From Chloroflexota bacterium (GTDB lineage: Bacteria > Chloroflexota > UBA11872): a stretch of 13,602 nucleotides of DNA. A model generated the notes under the pieces. It did not search any database. It saw only the letters and a program-made list of their open reading frames with translations, and had not been told where the DNA came from. Location of the stretch: NCBI GenBank assembly GCA_028875175.1, contig JAPPFO010000082.1, forward strand, positions 1 to 13,602, written 5' to 3'. How positions within the stretch are numbered: the stretch's first letter is position 1; the number at the start of each line of letters is the position of its first letter. The position numbers were made by a program, and so were the translations under genes. Below, one piece after another: positions 6,167 to 13,222 of this stretch.

Positions 6167-6814
6167 TCAGCGCTTTCGGGCAAGGACCAGGGGATGGTCC
6201 TCAGTGGTTCCATCAGTTGTTTCGTCATAGCCGCGGGCCGTTGACGATGTTTCAAGTACTTCAAACCCAAGGTCGGCCAGCGTTTCCACGTATTCACCGA
6301 GGGCGTAGTTGCTCCAGTACATGGTCACGCCGAAGAATCCGTCCTCCGTGTAGCCCGCTTCGCTGTGATGGCTGAGGGTGCAGAGGAAATAGCCGCCGGG
6401 CCTGAGCCAGCGGTGCACCTTGCGAAACAGCGCCGGTTGCTCCGCTCGGGGCAGGTGGAAGATTGAGCAGATGGCGACGACGGCATCGAAGCTGGCCGGG
6501 TCGAGGTCGATCGAAGCGACGTCGGCGCATATGAAGTCGCCGGTGGGTACGTTGCGCCGGGCCAAGCTGACCATCTCCCGCGAGATATCCACCCCGGTCA
6601 CGCGGTGTCGTGCAGCCAGCGACCTGGCAATCGGAACGCCTGCCCCACAGCCCAGGTCCAGAACTTCGGCGGCGGCCTCCAGCCGATCCATTAGTTCCCG
6701 CAGCTCGGTCGGAGCCTGTGTCTTGCGAGCCTCGTGGTACGCCCCGGCGCAGGCGTCATATCCTCGTCTCACCAACGCGTGGTAGTCGGCCTCTGGATCC
6801 GTCGCCGGGATCAC
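6167..6814 (-). CDS. Class I SAM-dependent methyltransferase
   Basis: This 215-residue soluble protein has a Rossmann-type methyltransferase core. Motif I is VLDLGCGAGVPIA (51-63), binding S-adenosylmethionine. The motif II acidic residue is in VTGVDISREM (72-81), adenine contact is likely near DFICADVASID (93-103), and LRPGGYFLCTL (137-147) is the usual post-motif strand. A signature YTEDGFFGVTMYWSNY (155-170) near the active-site end suggests a distinct subfamily of small-molecule methyltransferases; the substrate is not recognisable. GTG at 6814 follows GAGGGA at 9 nt. It is back to back with the amidohydrolase, with 77 bp between start codons where divergent promoters must lie. Confidence 0.88.
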   Translation of the reverse strand: MIPATDPEADYHALVRRGYDACAGAYHEARKTQAPTELRELMDRLEAAAEVLDLGCGAGVPIARSLAARHRVTGVDISREMVSLARRNVPTGDFICADVASIDLDPASFDAVVAICSIFHLPRAEQPALFRKVHRWLRPGGYFLCTLSHHSEAGYTEDGFFGVTMYWSNYALGEYVETLADLGFEVLETSSTARGYDETTDGTTEDHPLVLARKR

Positions 6815-6891
6815 GGCACCGCGTCCCTCAATGCCACCGGCGTCAATGCAGAAGCAGTAACGAGATGTCGCTCGCGGCAGGAGACACGCTC

Positions 6892-7764
6892 ATGAATAGG
6901 CTGGCATTCGTCGATACGCACATTCACCTCTACGACATGCAGCACCCGGAGCTGGTGTACGGCCACTGGCAGCCGGGGGTTCCGCATCACACGCTGGGGT
7001 GGCAGATTCAGAAGCTGGCCGAGCGGAACTACGTCGCCGAGGACTATATCGCCGAGACCCGCAATGCGAACGTAACCAAGGCGGTGCACGTGCAGGCGGC
7101 GATCGGCAGCCCGGATCCGGTGACGGAGACGGAGTGGCTGCAAAAGGCGGCGGAGCGGACGGGGTTCCCGCACGGGATCGTGGCGCACGCGGACCTGCGG
7201 GATCCCGGCGTGGGCGAGGTGCTGGAGCGTCACTGCCAGTCGCCGAACATGCGGGGGATCCGGGACTTCTCGTATGGGGATTACCTGGTGGAGCCCGACT
7301 ACCACCGGGGCTTTGCGCTCTTTGAGCAGTTCAACCTGGTTTCGAGCATGCCAGCCCAGTGGCAGGACATGGAGAAGGTGCGGGACCTGGCCCACAAGTT
7401 TCCGAATATCACGATCGTGGTGGATCACACCGGTATGCCTGATGAGCGCACCGCGGAGTACTTCGAGAACTGGAAGCGCGGGGTGGCCATCGCGGCCAGT
7501 TGCGACAACGTCCGCTGGAAGATCTCGGGCCTGGGCATGGGCGACCACGACTGGACGGTGGACAGCATTCGGCCGTACGTCCTGACATCGATCGAGACGG
7601 TGGGCGTGGAGCGCTGTTTCTTCGGCACCAACTGGCCCGTGGACTGGCTGTGGAGCACGTACAACGCAGTGATCGACGCCTACACGGAGATCGTTGCCGA
7701 CTTCAGCCGGGATGAGCAGATTCGGCTGTTCTCGGGGACGGCCGAGGAGATTTACCGGATCTGA
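6892..7764 (+). CDS. Amidohydrolase-2 family metal-dependent hydrolase (lactonase-like)
   Basis: This 290-residue cytoplasmic TIM-barrel hydrolase is of the amidohydrolase-related (COG3618-like) group, which includes L-fuconolactonase and 2-pyrone-4,6-dicarboxylate lactonase. Metal and catalytic residues visible are H10/H12 in FVDTHIHLYD, H179 in VVDHTGMPD, and the C-terminal strand FFGTNWPVDW (243-252), where related proteins carry the general-base Asp. The usual 'GSD.P' is GTNWPVD here. HADLRDPGV (99-107) and MRGIRDF (120-126) are typical for the group. The start is ATG 6892, with AGGAGA at 7 nt; an in-frame ATG at 6865 lacks such a site. The likely reaction is hydrolysis of a sugar- or aromatic-derived lactone, inferred from the family only. 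It converges on sterol reductase copy 1, with 25 bp between stops. Confidence 0.87.
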   Translation: MNRLAFVDTHIHLYDMQHPELVYGHWQPGVPHHTLGWQIQKLAERNYVAEDYIAETRNANVTKAVHVQAAIGSPDPVTETEWLQKAAERTGFPHGIVAHADLRDPGVGEVLERHCQSPNMRGIRDFSYGDYLVEPDYHRGFALFEQFNLVSSMPAQWQDMEKVRDLAHKFPNITIVVDHTGMPDERTAEYFENWKRGVAIAASCDNVRWKISGLGMGDHDWTVDSIRPYVLTSIETVGVERCFFGTNWPVDWLWSTYNAVIDAYTEIVADFSRDEQIRLFSGTAEEIYRI

Positions 7765-7789
7765 GTTAGGGCGGCTGTCGGACGTCCGG

Positions 7790-8929
7790 TCAGTAGACCC
7801 AGGGGCAGATGCGGTACTTGACGCGGGCCTTGTATTCGGCCCACTTCTCCTCGCCGTACTTCTCGGCACAGTGCGCTTCGTCGTCCCATTGACGCCAGGT
7901 GAACAGCGAGACGATGAAGATGAAGTAGGTCCAGGCCCAGAGATTGGTGAAGTGACCGAACGACAGGCCGATGGCAAAGCAGGCGAATCCCTCGCCCATG
8001 TAGTTGAAGTGACGGGCCGCGCCCCAGAATCCACTACACAAGATCTTGCGGTCGCCGGCCTGGATGTATTCGGGCTCGATGATCCCGAGGAATTTGCGGT
8101 CGGGCCAGCGCTTGAACCAGTACTTCTGCAGGTTGCCGCCGCGCGAGATGGACCAGCCGAAGACGAGGAGCAGGCCCGTTCCGATAAGCCACACGTAGGT
8201 CCAGGCCGTCGGGAATCCGGGGTTTGGATACACGGCCATACCCCAGAGCGGGAGGATGTACATCCAGCCGTAGATGATGAGTCCGCCCCAGATCAACTTG
8301 AAGCCGAGTTTTTCGTGAATCAGGTCGTAGGTGTAGAGCTGGACGCGCTCGAAGATGAAGTAGTCGAAGATGTAGAGCGTGAAGAATGCCGTATAGAGGA
8401 AGACGCCGGGATTGAAGTTGTCGCCGAATCTCTCGTAATGCCAGGCGGCGCCGGACATGGCATTGAGCACCAGCATGGTTCCGCCGACGACGTAGAGATA
8501 CATCTTCAGGTCGAATCGCTCATTGAATAGCGGATGCTCGAGGGAACGGCCGGTCCAGAAGGCGTGGAATGAATTCTTAATTTCGCCTTGCGGCTGGCTG
8601 AGCATGGCGACGAGGGCAATGAGAGCCGCAAATACGGTGCCGCCAGCCACAGCAAAGACTGCGGATCGATAGAACCAGTCGCGCGGCATGCCGGTGACTT
8701 CGGTCGCCCATACGACGATGGCGATGATGAAGACGAGGAGACCGTTAAGCCGATAGTTGCGGGGTTGCCCGGTCTCGGGATTGATGACGTAGCCGGGAAC
8801 GCGACGAGCCGGCAAGGCGAGCTGGGCGACGAAGAACGCGGCGAATACCGCGAGCGGGGTGAAGAAGCCGAGGACTGCTTCGGTTGGGGAAAGTTCGAAT
8901 AGGTGCTCGATACCCAGCCATTCAATCAT
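7790..8929 (-). CDS. ERG4/ERG24-family sterol reductase homologue, copy 1
   Basis: This 379-residue multi-pass membrane protein has about 8-10 hydrophobic segments. The family (yeast ERG24/ERG4, lamin B receptor, DHCR7) reduces sterol ring or side-chain double bonds with NADPH. The C-terminal signature is clear: KILCSGFWGAARHFNYMGE (295-313), then RQWDDEAHCAEKYGEEKW (346-363) and RVKYRICPWVY at the end, matching the family 'SGWWG..RHPNYLGD ... C.KKYG..W..Y...VPYRI.PY.Y'. It departs at W to F, P to F and D to E. The start is ATG 8929, with GGGGA nearby and the same 379-residue length as the paralogue; an in-frame TTG at 8944 is less likely. It has its own promoter at 8962-8990. The substrate could be a sterol or another polycyclic or isoprenoid lipid. 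Confidence 0.88.
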   Translation of the reverse strand: MIEWLGIEHLFELSPTEAVLGFFTPLAVFAAFFVAQLALPARRVPGYVINPETGQPRNYRLNGLLVFIIAIVVWATEVTGMPRDWFYRSAVFAVAGGTVFAALIALVAMLSQPQGEIKNSFHAFWTGRSLEHPLFNERFDLKMYLYVVGGTMLVLNAMSGAAWHYERFGDNFNPGVFLYTAFFTLYIFDYFIFERVQLYTYDLIHEKLGFKLIWGGLIIYGWMYILPLWGMAVYPNPGFPTAWTYVWLIGTGLLLVFGWSISRGGNLQKYWFKRWPDRKFLGIIEPEYIQAGDRKILCSGFWGAARHFNYMGEGFACFAIGLSFGHFTNLWAWTYFIFIVSLFTWRQWDDEAHCAEKYGEEKWAEYKARVKYRICPWVY

Positions 8930-8961
8930 GGTCGATTTCCCCAACTACCAGTGCTGCGGCG

Positions 8962-8990
8962 AGTATGTAGACGGACAGCGAAACGGTCAA
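8962..8990 (-). promoter_or_regulatory. Promoter of sterol reductase copy 1
   Basis: On the minus strand, TTGACC (8985-8990) and CATACT (8962-8967) have 17-bp spacing, predicting a leader of about 26 nt. The same hexamers at the same spacing occur 1264 bp away before copy 2, while much of the spacer differs. That pattern supports a functional sigma-70-type promoter for each gene. Confidence 0.7.
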
Positions 8991-9053
8991 TACGTGCCGA
9001 GCCCTTCCTCGCAATGTCAGCGGCACACCTCGTGGGACTCACAGGGTCTTAGC

Positions 9054-10193
9054 TCAGTAGACCCAGGGGCAGATGCGGTATTTGACGCGGGCCTGGTACT
9101 CGGCCCACTTCTCGGGGCCGTATTTCCGGGCGCAGTAGTGGTCGTCCTCGCGCTGGCGGATGACGAAGAGGGTGACGATCCAGATGAAGTAGGTCCAGGC
9201 CCAGAGATTGGTGAAGTGGCCGAAGGCCAGCGCGATGGCGGAGGAGTGGAACCACTCGCCGAGGTAATTCATGTGGCGGGACGCGCCCCAGAAGCCGCTG
9301 ACCAGGATCTTGCGGTCGCCGGCCTGGATGTACTCCGGCTGGATGAGCCCGAGGAACTTGCGATCGGGCCAGCGCTTGAAGGTGTACTTCTGCATGTTGG
9401 CGCCACGGGAAATCACCCACCCGGTCAAATACAGGGCCGCCGCCGCGATGAGCCAGACGTACGTCCAGACCGTGGAGAATCCGGGGCTGGGATGCGCGGC
9501 CATGCCCCAGAGGGGGAGGATGTAGATCCAGCCGTAGACCATCAGGCCGCCCCAGAACATCTTGAAGCCGAGCTTCTCGTAGATCACATCGAAGGTATAG
9601 AGTTGGACTCGCTCGAAGATAAAGTAGTCGGTTACGTAATACGTATAGAACGCGGCGACCAGGAAGACGCCAGGATTGGCGTTTTCGCCGAAGCGCTCCA
9701 GGTGCCAGGCGGCCGCGGACAGGGCGTTGAGCGAAAACATGGAGCCGCCGACGACGTAGAAGTACATTTTCAGGTCGATGCGTTCCTTCAGGAACGACAC
9801 CTCCTGGACGCGCCCGATCCAGAACGCCGCTATTGGGTTCACGGTTTCGTCTTTTGGCTGGCTGAATACGGCTATGGCTGTAGCTATGGCTACGACCACC
9901 GTGCCGCCGGCTACGGCGTAGACGGAGGACTGATAGAACCACTCACGCGGCATTCCAGTGAGCTCGAACGCCCACACGATGACCGCAATGGCATACACCA
10001 GGAGCCCGTTGAGCCGGTAGTTGCGCGGTTTACCGGTCTCGGGATTGGTGACGTAGCCGGTAACGCGGACTCCGGGCAGGATGACCTGAACGACGAAGAA
10101 TACGGCGAAGATAATCAGCGGGGTGAAGAAGCCGAGAATCGCTTCCGTTGGGGATAATTCGAACAGGTGCTCGATTCCGAGCCACTCAATCAT
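9054..10193 (-). CDS. ERG4/ERG24-family sterol reductase homologue, copy 2
   Basis: This 379-residue membrane paralogue of the gene at 7790-8929 is about two thirds identical by eye. The opening (MIEWLGIEHLFELSPTEA) and the closing (RVKYRICPWVY) are the same. The NADPH/sterol signature reads SGFWGASRHMNYLGE (299-313), then RQREDDHYCARKYGPEKW. Conserved blocks include NPETGKPRNYRLNGLLV, YFIFERVQLYTFD, YILPLWGMA and FKRWPDRKFLG. The most divergent segments are the membrane helices around residues 75-135 and 245-265, which may alter the substrate pocket. The ATG aligns exactly with copy 1 and follows a GGCGGGGC stretch. It is transcribed from its own promoter at 10226-10254, and its transcript could read through the 109-bp gap into copy 1. 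A pair acting on different double bonds (for example C14 and C24) is possible but not shown. Confidence 0.88.
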   Translation of the reverse strand: MIEWLGIEHLFELSPTEAILGFFTPLIIFAVFFVVQVILPGVRVTGYVTNPETGKPRNYRLNGLLVYAIAVIVWAFELTGMPREWFYQSSVYAVAGGTVVVAIATAIAVFSQPKDETVNPIAAFWIGRVQEVSFLKERIDLKMYFYVVGGSMFSLNALSAAAWHLERFGENANPGVFLVAAFYTYYVTDYFIFERVQLYTFDVIYEKLGFKMFWGGLMVYGWIYILPLWGMAAHPSPGFSTVWTYVWLIAAAALYLTGWVISRGANMQKYTFKRWPDRKFLGLIQPEYIQAGDRKILVSGFWGASRHMNYLGEWFHSSAIALAFGHFTNLWAWTYFIWIVTLFVIRQREDDHYCARKYGPEKWAEYQARVKYRICPWVY

Positions 10194-10225
10194 GACCGAA
10201 AGCCCCGCCCTCCAGCGATGCGGTA

Positions 10226-10254
10226 AGTATGGACAGGGGGCGGGAGACGGTCAA
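10226..10254 (-). promoter_or_regulatory. Promoter of sterol reductase copy 2
   Basis: On the minus strand, TTGACC (10249-10254) and CATACT (10226-10231) have a 17-bp spacer. Hexamers and spacing are identical to those of copy 1, and the predicted leader is again about 26 nt. Homology between the copies appears to end right at the -35 box. Confidence 0.7.
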
Positions 10255-10434
10255 TCAGACGCGACGGCAGTCGAACTCCGTTCGAGTTTGTCGGCGGTCG
10301 ACAGGGTCAGCGTTGGGGTCCGCAGGCGTCGGCGCGCACCGCATCAGCGCATGGCCTGATCGTGGACGCCTGCCATAGGCTGGAGGTCGGTGGAACGCTT
10401 GTTGCGCCGACGCACGACCGGAGGAGACGGCAGC
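10255..10434. other. Divergent intergenic region, no gene seen
   Basis: This 180-bp gap lies between the copy 2 promoter and the rhodanese start. It should hold the rhodanese promoter, but I see no convincing hexamer pair. A small perfect hairpin, TCGAAC (10271-10276) and GTTCGA (10280-10285) with a 3-nt loop, is the only structure noticed. Confidence 0.4.
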
Positions 10435-10833
10435 GTGAGTCTCGACCAGATTCGTCACTACCAGAGCAAGCTCGCCTATGAAATGGATTCGGCGGACCTC
10501 TACGAGGCGCTGGAGAATGGCGAGCCGATCGTGGTGGTTGACGGACGCTCGGCGGGCGCCTTCAAACAGGAGCACATTCCCGGCGCCATCAGCCTTCCGC
10601 ATCGGGAAATCAGCGCAAATTCAACAGCATCGTTGGACACGTCCGCGCTGTACGTCTGCTACTGCGACGGCATCGGCTGCAATGCGTCGACGAAGACTGC
10701 GTTGAAGCTGCTGACGCTTGGATTTGAGGTTCGTGAGTTGATCGGTGGGCTGGACTGGTGGAAGCGCGATGGCTATGCCACGCATCGATCACAAGCAGGA
10801 ACCGGAAGCGAGACAGCGTGCGGATGTCATTGA
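10435..10833 (+). CDS. Rhodanese-like domain protein
   Basis: This 132-residue single-domain protein has a rhodanese fold: VVVDGRSAGAFKQEHIPGAISLPHREI (33-59, the CH2A-like region) and a catalytic loop, VCYCDGIGCNAST (74-86). C77 is the probable active-site cysteine that carries persulfide sulfur. GLDWWKRDGY (105-114) is the usual C-terminal motif. Additional cysteines C75, C82, C129 and C131 (the last two in a terminal ACGCH) could bind metal or relay sulfur. The start is GTG 10435, with GGAGGAG 8 nt upstream, preferred over the in-frame GTG at 10390. It is cytoplasmic, with a sulfurtransferase role or sulfide handling likely from the family; the physiological acceptor is unknown. It converges on the PPK2 gene, with 93 bp between stops. 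Confidence 0.88.
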   Translation: MSLDQIRHYQSKLAYEMDSADLYEALENGEPIVVVDGRSAGAFKQEHIPGAISLPHREISANSTASLDTSALYVCYCDGIGCNASTKTALKLLTLGFEVRELIGGLDWWKRDGYATHRSQAGTGSETACGCH

Positions 10834-10926
10834 GCGGCGCTGACGACTGCGTTACTTGGCCAGCTGGCAGGCCTTGACCCTAGAGAAATCTAAACTTCGC
10901 GCTCGCCATCGACGCCCCGGTCCGCG

Positions 10927-11820
10927 CTACCAGACTTCGTCCTTGGCGTAGAGGGACTTCGCGGGCCCAATCAGTTTGGGATCCGGTTTGGGCACGCGCT
11001 GACGAACCCAGGCATCGTATTCGAAGCTGCGCAGCACGTAGCCCATGCAGTTGAGGCGGGCCCGCTTCTTGTCGTCCGCCTTGACGACCACCCAGGGCGA
11101 GGCCCTGGTGTCGGTGGCCGCGAACATGAGCTTCTTGGCCTCGGTGAACTCGTCCCAGAGAGGGAGCGCCCGCCGGTCCACGTCGCTGAGCTTCCACTGC
11201 TTGAGGCGATCCTGAGCGCGCGACATGACGCGGCGGAGTTGCTCCTCCTGGCTGACCGAGAACCAGAACTTGAAGAGCCGCAGGCCCTCATTGATCAGCA
11301 TTTCCTCGAACAGCACGGTGTCGCGGAGGAAGCGGACGGTCTCGGCCGGAGTGCAGAAGCCCATGACGGGCTCAACGACCGCGCGGTTGTACCAGGAGCG
11401 GTCAAAGAACACGATCTCGCCGTTCGTCGGCAAGTGTTGGACGTAGCGCTGGAAGTACCACTGGCCGCGTTCCCGCTCGGTGGGGGCCGGCAGCGCGACG
11501 ACGGTGGCGCCGCGCGGATTGAGGTGCTCCATGAAGCGCTTGATGGTGCCGCCCTTGCCGGCGGCGTCCCGTCCCTCGAACAGCAGGACGATGCGCTGTC
11601 CAGACTCCTGGACCCAATTCTGGAGCTTCAGCAACTCAACCTGAAGCTCGCCCTTGCGGGCCTCGTAGGTTCGCCGCCCCATCTTGGTCGAGTAGGGATA
11701 GGAGTCGCTGATGATCTGTCGGCGACTGGCCCTTCCGACTTTTCGCAGGACTTTCCGTGGGATTCCGTCCGTTGGAATCAGAATCCCGGGACTCTCTTGA
11801 ACCGCAGGTGCTTCAGCCAC
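10927..11820 (-). CDS. ppk2: Polyphosphate kinase 2 (PPK2) family protein
   Basis: This 297-residue protein is a single-domain PPK2, a cytoplasmic enzyme that phosphorylates nucleotides using polyphosphate. The Walker A is FEGRDAAGKGGTIKR (81-95). The Walker B-like FFDRSWYNR (138-146) includes D140 and the Arg residues that contact polyphosphate, followed by the family block VMGFCTPAE. The lead-in YPYSTKMGRRTYEARKGELQ and ALPAPTERERGQWYFQRYVQHLP (about 109-131) are typical of the class I-type group. ADP or GDP preference cannot be read by eye. GTG at 11820 is the only upstream start; the first ~30 residues are poorly conserved-looking and no strong ribosome-binding site is seen, so the N-terminus is uncertain. 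It is head to head with the FAD oxidoreductase (85 bp between starts). Confidence 0.93.
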   Translation of the reverse strand: MAEAPAVQESPGILIPTDGIPRKVLRKVGRASRRQIISDSYPYSTKMGRRTYEARKGELQVELLKLQNWVQESGQRIVLLFEGRDAAGKGGTIKRFMEHLNPRGATVVALPAPTERERGQWYFQRYVQHLPTNGEIVFFDRSWYNRAVVEPVMGFCTPAETVRFLRDTVLFEEMLINEGLRLFKFWFSVSQEEQLRRVMSRAQDRLKQWKLSDVDRRALPLWDEFTEAKKLMFAATDTRASPWVVVKADDKKRARLNCMGYVLRSFEYDAWVRQRVPKPDPKLIGPAKSLYAKDEVW

Positions 11821-11905
11821 GGAATTACCGTACGAGGGCGGCTCGGCCGCGTCAATCGCTGAAGGAGAGGCCGCCGCGCCAAATGGTACCCGAGAGTCTC
11901 AAGGC

Positions 11906-13213
11906 GTGGTGGTAGGTTCGAGAGCGCGGCAGGTAGCCAAGTGGAGCGCAACGCTGCGACGGATCGCCGTAATCGGTGGCGGAGTCTCTGGTTTAGGCGC
12001 GGCGTGGGCGCTGCGGCAGCATCCGGAGCGCTTTGACTTCCGGCTGTTCGAGGCCAACGCACAGGTTGGCGGCAATGCGATTACCGCCGAGATGCGGCAG
12101 GACGACGGCGCCTCGATTCCCATTGATATCTCCGTAACCGCCTGTATCCCGTCGGTCTACCACCACATCCTGCTGTTGATGGAGAAGTTCGGCATCGAGC
12201 TGATCGACACCAGGTTCAGCTACAGCGTGAAGTACAAGGGCCATGTGTACGCCCACGATTTCGACTCCGACATACGAGAGCAGCTGCAACCCGAGATCAG
12301 GAAGTTCCAGCGCCTGTTACGGCGCCTGCATTGGATTGGTTGGCTGACCCGTGCGCAGTCGAAGCCCATGTTCGTCAACTTCCTGATGGCGACGAACGTG
12401 TTCGACATGCCGGCGGCGCTCTTCAGTCGCTACCTGGAGTTCTTCGATATCGAACGCTCAACACCCATGCAAACGTGGGACCGGGGCACGCGGCGAATCT
12501 ACGAGAACCTGACGGCTGATTTTCGCGACAAGATCTATTTGAACCGGCCTGTTCGAAAGGTGTATCGACGGGGGACGCATGTGGAGATAGAAGACGAGGC
12601 CGGTGAACGCGAGACGTTTGACGACGTGATCTTCGCCTGCAACGCGAACCAGACGCTGATGATCCTGGACAAGCCGACGTTGCTTGAACGATATCTACTG
12701 TCGTCGATTCGTTACGAGAGCGAGCTGCATAACCACGCGGTAGTCCACTCGGACTCGTCGGTGCTTCCAGACAACGAGGCGAAGCCGCTGGAGACACGGA
12801 GCAACCACATCGAGCAGTACGGGGCGAGGCCGGACAACTACGAGATCACGTACATCATGCATAACCAGCAGCCGTGGGCGAACCGGTCGGACAAGCCGTG
12901 CCTGGTCACCTATAACGCGATCAGTCCCATCGATGACGACAAGGTCGTCAAGCGGTGGTGGTTTCAGCACATCGTGCATGACGTGAAGCACGTGGCGTTG
13001 CTGATCAACCTGTTTCAGTTCATCCAGGGCAGGCGGCGAACCTGGCATTGCGGGGCGCACACGCTGATCAACAGCCAGGAGACGTGCTTCGTCAGCGGGC
13101 TGGCCACGGCGCGGCAGATTGGGGCCGAATACCCGTTCGACGATGCCGCGGCGCGGCGGTCCTTCAACTATTACGGGAGCATCATGTACGGGCCGGGATT
13201 CCGGAAGGCGTAG
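11906..13213 (+). CDS. FAD-dependent oxidoreductase (COG2907-like, amine-oxidase fold)
   Basis: This 435-residue flavoprotein has the dinucleotide-binding motif IAVIGGGVSGLGAAWAL (20-36), then the acidic end of the second strand in RLFEANAQVGGNA. The C-terminal block RTWHCGAHTLINSQETCFVSGLATARQIG closes the FAD site, as in amine oxidase/phytoene desaturase-type proteins. ISVTACIPSVYHHILLLMEKFGI is characteristic of the predicted NAD/FAD-binding group COG2907. Many relatives lie beside cyclopropane-fatty-acid-synthase-like methyltransferases and DUF1365; those partners are absent here. The substrate is unknown; a lipid or isoprenoid is plausible. The start is GTG 11906 or the adjacent GTG 11909, without a strong ribosome-binding site. 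It is tail to tail with the Rieske oxygenase, only 9 bp between stops. Confidence 0.86.
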   Translation: MVVGSRARQVAKWSATLRRIAVIGGGVSGLGAAWALRQHPERFDFRLFEANAQVGGNAITAEMRQDDGASIPIDISVTACIPSVYHHILLLMEKFGIELIDTRFSYSVKYKGHVYAHDFDSDIREQLQPEIRKFQRLLRRLHWIGWLTRAQSKPMFVNFLMATNVFDMPAALFSRYLEFFDIERSTPMQTWDRGTRRIYENLTADFRDKIYLNRPVRKVYRRGTHVEIEDEAGERETFDDVIFACNANQTLMILDKPTLLERYLLSSIRYESELHNHAVVHSDSSVLPDNEAKPLETRSNHIEQYGARPDNYEITYIMHNQQPWANRSDKPCLVTYNAISPIDDDKVVKRWWFQHIVHDVKHVALLINLFQFIQGRRRTWHCGAHTLINSQETCFVSGLATARQIGAEYPFDDAAARRSFNYYGSIMYGPGFRKA

Positions 13214-13222
13214 CGCCGAGCC

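Larger units (their letters stand above)
7790..10254 (-). repeat. Tandem duplication of the sterol reductase transcription unit
   Basis: Stop (7790/9054), start (8929/10193), -10 (8962/10226) and -35 (8985/10249) are all offset by exactly 1264 bp, so the two 1201-bp units are collinear without net insertion or deletion. Only 63 bp between the units falls outside the duplicated block. Protein divergence shows that the event is not recent. Confidence 0.9.

Noticed and set aside
6610..6891. Upstream in-frame extension of the amidohydrolase across the methyltransferase start
   Set aside because: It overlaps the antisense methyltransferase and has no domain; AGGAGA 7 nt before ATG 6892 decides the start.
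8930..8944. TTG start at 8944 for sterol reductase copy 1
   Set aside because: It would add five codons not present in copy 2, which aligns exactly from ATG 8929; the TTG overlaps the purine-rich ribosome-binding region.
9865..9895. Repeated GGCTATGG/GTAGCTATGG units as a possible microsatellite
   Set aside because: They lie within an Ala/Ile/Val membrane segment of sterol reductase copy 2 and are explained by codon repetition.
7694..10157. Long open plus-strand frames (7694-8530 and 8859-10157) opposite the two sterol reductase genes
   Set aside because: They are antisense shadows of GC-rich coding sequence: composition is Asp/Glu/Val/Gly-rich with no recognisable motifs, while the minus strand carries clear family signatures, start sites and promoters.
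10271..10285. GTTCGA-containing palindrome as a possible tRNA T-arm or attachment-site fragment
   Set aside because: No acceptor stem, anticodon arm or CCA is visible around it, and no integrase is in the window.
10834..10926. GCCAGCTGGC palindrome between the converging rhodanese and PPK2 genes as a terminator
   Set aside because: The palindrome has no loop or T-run; an intrinsic terminator cannot be supported.
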